A stretch of DNA of 7,306 bases from Paludibacteraceae bacterium (GTDB taxonomy: Bacteria > Bacteroidota > Bacteroidia > Bacteroidales > Paludibacteraceae): NCBI GenBank assembly GCA_018055865.1, contig JAGPGR010000085.1, forward strand, positions 1 through 7,306, read 5' to 3'. The notes under the pieces are model-generated. The model did no database searches and was not told where the DNA came from. It was given only the letters and a program-made list of their open reading frames with translations. The stretch's first letter is position 1. Every line of letters starts with the position of its first letter. Made by a program: the position numbers and the translations under genes. This document shows positions 6,208 to 7,306 of this stretch, piece by piece.

Positions 6208-7137
6208 ATGAGAATGAGAGCTATTATAGCTTGTTTACTATGGGGGTCAGCATTTGCAGGAGCCAAAATCGGCCTTCAGTACGCCGAACCGATTTTTCTG
6301 TCGGGCATCCGGTTTATACTGGCCGGATTGATGTTGCTGCCGGTGATGTATTTCAGGAAAATTGACCTGCTTCGTGCCGTGAAAACTCACTGGCAGTTCA
6401 TGTTTCTGTTTGCATTCGTGCAAACATTTCTGCAATACGGACTGTTTTTTCTCGGCATCGACAAAGTGCCCGGTGCCACATCATCCATCATCGTTGGAGC
6501 CGGACCGCTGTTTGTAGCCATCATGGCGCATCTGACGCTGAAAAACGACAGAATGACTCTCCGGAAAATGGTGGCTATCGTGCTGGGTTTTTCAGGTATT
6601 GTATTTATCAGCCTGGCTAAAGGGAAAATTTCGGTCGATAATCCGTCGTTCTACATGGGAATTGGCTTGCTTCTGCTGAGCAATATTGTAGGTAGCTACA
6701 CAAACATCATGGTGGTAAAGAAGAAAGAAAGCCAAATTTCACCTTTTGCCCTCACATCCTTTGCCAATTTTACGGGAGGGATTATGCTTTTAATCACCTC
6801 ACTCATTATCGAGAAGCCTGCTACGTTTCAGTTTCCTGCCGAATTTTACGCTGCACTGTTTTGGCTCGCATTTATCTCGGCAGCAGCTTTCTCGCTTTGG
6901 TACGGATTGCTCAACAGACCGGGTGTAAAAGTCTCGGAACTGAACATCTGGAAATTCATCATTCCGGTTACAGGCAGTATTCTGAGCTGGATTTTTGTGA
7001 AGGGCGAAAGCCCCGATTTACCTACCATTTTCGGCATGGTGGTGATTGCAGCTGCTTTGTTGCTGGTACAGGCGCCTGATAAATTTTTTCTGGAATGGAT
7101 AAAACGCAGAAAAGCGAATAAAACAGAAATAACATGA
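6208..7137 (+). CDS. EamA/DMT-superfamily transporter (RhaT/YdcZ-like permease)
   Basis: A 309-aa inner-membrane transporter with two tandem EamA repeats (about residues 5-137 and 149-288), ten hydrophobic segments in all, matching the 10-span drug/metabolite transporter layout. Family marks are the N-terminal LLWGSAF (10-16), the first-repeat stretch IRFILAG (34-40), GAGPLFVAI (97-105) and GFSGIVFI (127-134), and the second-repeat AFSLWYGLLNR (227-237), the usual site of the family's W-Y pattern. A basic tail (EWIKRRKANK) gives a cytoplasmic C-terminus. Exporters of amino acids, metabolites or nucleotide derivatives belong here, and the substrate cannot be read from the sequence. The ATG at 6208 follows a T run without a Shine-Dalgarno sequence; a second in-frame ATG (residue 3) is possible. 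The TGA stop overlaps the next gene's ATG (ATGA), so the pair is probably translationally coupled. Confidence 0.93.
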   Translation: MRMRAIIACLLWGSAFAGAKIGLQYAEPIFLSGIRFILAGLMLLPVMYFRKIDLLRAVKTHWQFMFLFAFVQTFLQYGLFFLGIDKVPGATSSIIVGAGPLFVAIMAHLTLKNDRMTLRKMVAIVLGFSGIVFISLAKGKISVDNPSFYMGIGLLLLSNIVGSYTNIMVVKKKESQISPFALTSFANFTGGIMLLITSLIIEKPATFQFPAEFYAALFWLAFISAAAFSLWYGLLNRPGVKVSELNIWKFIIPVTGSILSWIFVKGESPDLPTIFGMVVIAAALLLVQAPDKFFLEWIKRRKANKTEIT

Positions 7138-7306
7138 ACGCTGACAGCCTTATTTTCGACATGGATGGCACGCTTTGGGACAATGTAAACTCTTACGTCA
7201 GAGCCCGGAACAACGGATTGGAAAAAACGGGACACAACGTGCGGGTAACCCGTGATGATTTGCTCAGCCTGATGGGTAAAGAAGCAAGAGTTATGTTGAA
7301 TGCAGT
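7134..7306 (+). CDS. HAD-superfamily hydrolase, 5' part (phosphoglycolate phosphatase-like)
   Basis: Only the first 57 residues are in the window; the frame is open to the end. They carry HAD motif I, IFDMDGTLWDN (residues 7-17), with nucleophile Asp9 and acid/base Asp11, followed by a helical region that begins the cap domain, in the style of subfamily IA phosphatases such as Gph or beta-phosphoglucomutase-like enzymes. The remaining motifs II-IV lie beyond the window, so the substrate cannot be judged. The ATG at 7134 overlaps the transporter stop by 4 bp (ATGA), which supports both the start and co-expression. It may act on a metabolite related to the transporter's substrate, but that is only inference. 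Confidence 0.88.
   Translation, partial: MNADSLIFDMDGTLWDNVNSYVRARNNGLEKTGHNVRVTRDDLLSLMGKEARVMLNA

Overview
The window looks like chromosomal housekeeping sequence from a member of the Bacteroidota, probably order Bacteroidales. This rests on several things: A-rich leaders without Shine-Dalgarno sequences, a close match to the Bacteroidetes sigma promoter (TTTG near -33, TAnnTTTG near -7), a ruvX-def gene pair, a short (type II-like) meso-diaminopimelate dehydrogenase, and a cobalamin-dependent ribonucleotide reductase. The genus cannot be fixed from the sequence alone. I see no transposase, integrase, phage gene, CRISPR array, tRNA or rRNA.

Left block (1-942, + strand): the 3' end of ruvX (YqgF-type Holliday-junction resolvase-like protein), then a 100-bp gap holding a two-tier hairpin, then def (peptide deformylase). 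A strong hairpin with T runs (945-976) lies between def and the convergent gene and can terminate both.

Middle block (3074 down to 985, - strand): ddh, followed 26 bp downstream by a multi-membrane-span permease of the AI-2E transporter (PF01594/UPF0118) family. They look like a two-gene operon driven from a well-matched Bacteroidetes promoter at 3131-3100.

The divergent region 3075-3563 (489 bp, very AT-rich) contains no convincing gene. It does hold several small ordered elements: a 10-bp sequence present once upstream of each divergent gene in the same orientation relative to that gene, three copies of TTTTGGAAAA (one in the loop of a 13-bp hairpin), and a 13-bp near-direct repeat just upstream of nrdJ. 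I found no cobalamin riboswitch.

Right block (3564-7306, + strand): nrdJ (class II adenosylcobalamin-dependent ribonucleotide reductase, 852 aa, GTG start), a terminator-like hairpin, then an EamA/DMT-family 10-span transporter whose stop codon overlaps the start of a HAD-family hydrolase that runs off the window. The transporter and hydrolase are probably translationally coupled.

The genes serve separate functions: DNA processing, N-terminal maturation of proteins, lysine/peptidoglycan precursor metabolism, dNTP synthesis and transport. Nothing in the coding sequence points to a new multi-gene system. The least explained material is the 3075-3563 intergenic region and the structured ruvX-def gap.
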